Positions 63,685 to 64,000 of a stretch of DNA of 64,000 bases are shown here, piece by piece. Origin of the DNA: Selaginella tamariscina (lineage: Eukaryota; Streptophyta; Lycopodiopsida; Selaginellales; Selaginellaceae); NCBI GenBank assembly GCA_003024785.1, contig PUQB01000451.1, positions 1-64,000 of the forward strand. Direction: 5' to 3'. The stretch's first letter is position 1. Every line of letters starts with the position of its first letter. Both the position numbers and the translations under genes were made by a program. Under the pieces are notes generated by a model. That model saw only the letters and a program-made list of their open reading frames with translations. It was not told the DNA's origin and did not search any database.

Positions 63685-63929
63685 TTAGCTCCTCTTTGTT
63701 CTCAGAGGCTTGAAGGGAACACCGAGCTGCCCACAGTAGGAATGCAGCACCTTCTCATATCTCTCACACAACTGTGAAACGAGGGGATGGTTATCTCCAC
63801 GGGTTAAGCTAGGTAAAGAGATTCGACATGTACCTGGTTAAGCTCCTGGTTCTCCGTCCTGACCTCGTCTATCTCTTTGAGGCATTCCTGATCAACAGCC
63901 TGTCTCAGTGCAACTTCTACAGACCATAT
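63685..63929 (-). CDS. 3' end of an unidentified gene (leaves the window)
   Basis: Two in-phase minus-strand exons: 63834-63929 (IWSVEVALRQAVDQECLKEI then DEVRTENQELNQ, 32 residues, helix-forming) and 63685-63808 (LTRGDNHPLVSQLCERYEKV then LHSYCGQLGVPFKPLRTKRS, stop). Splice sites are CTCAG|AT, CCAG|GTACAT and CCTAG|CT. The acidic, Glu-rich run suggests a coiled coil before a basic C-terminus. Family not recognised; the 5' part lies beyond 64000. Its stop is about 128 bp from the tRNA-Ser end, on the opposite strand. Confidence 0.6.
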
Positions 63930-64000
63930 CTGAGCTCGAGATAAGCTTGCGAGCAACCAAGACGGAGAAAACAAGCTGAAGGCAGTCCCTCTTCGCACCA

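Overview
The window is nuclear DNA of a land plant that I cannot place further. The plant signals are a group IId WRKY gene, a plant-type kelch gene, U6-like copies with plant USE+TATA promoters, LTR elements with initiator tRNA-Met primer sites, and a BED/DUF659 hAT transposon. It is AT-rich and intron-bearing, with short introns and unusually many AC/GT microsatellites, often inside introns.

Layout. Positions 1-32690 are a large tandem/segmental array built from three blocks: A (U6-like copy, F-box fragment, epoxide-hydrolase gene), E (about 4.3-4.6 kb, unknown) and F (about 1.9 kb, AT-rich). Order: A1-E1-F1-A2-E2-[LTR element]-E3-F2-A3-E4. A starts at 1, 8143 and 24296. The copies differ by a 2.5 kb deletion in copy 1, a 0.5 kb deletion shared by E2 and E3, a Copia-like replacement in E2, a 196-bp insertion in E3, and many 1-bp indels. 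Positions 32691-35280 hold unrecognised relic sequence. A fourth epoxide hydrolase copy (35322-37056) lies outside the array and a fifth, inverted and badly decayed, at 46621-47953; none of the five reads through cleanly.

Positions 37918-43506 are the gene-dense core: a complete five-exon WRKY gene (minus) about 1 kb downstream of a ten-exon kelch-repeat gene (minus) that reads through except for one missing base in a C run of its first coding exon. Positions 43.5-51.6 kb are mostly AT-rich and gene-poor. An unidentified seven-exon gene (plus) lies at 51.7-53.3 kb and an F-box/LRR-like relic (minus) at 54.1-54.7 kb. A hAT transposon with a perfect 8-bp target duplication spans 55065-58810; its transposase is broken and it carries a nested retroelement whose two LTRs face each other. 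A divergent E copy follows at about 59.26 kb. The right end has an unidentified plus-strand gene, an intact tRNA-Ser(GCT) gene, and the 3' end of a minus-strand gene that leaves the window.

The best leads are: U6-like loci in the array whose USE-TATA spacing differs by exactly 10 bp between copies, the interval known to separate Pol II from Pol III plant snRNA promoters; introns of 58-78 bp made almost wholly of AC/GT repeats; and the inverted-LTR retroelement inside the hAT element. Frequent homopolymer indels mean some apparent pseudogenes could be assembly errors.
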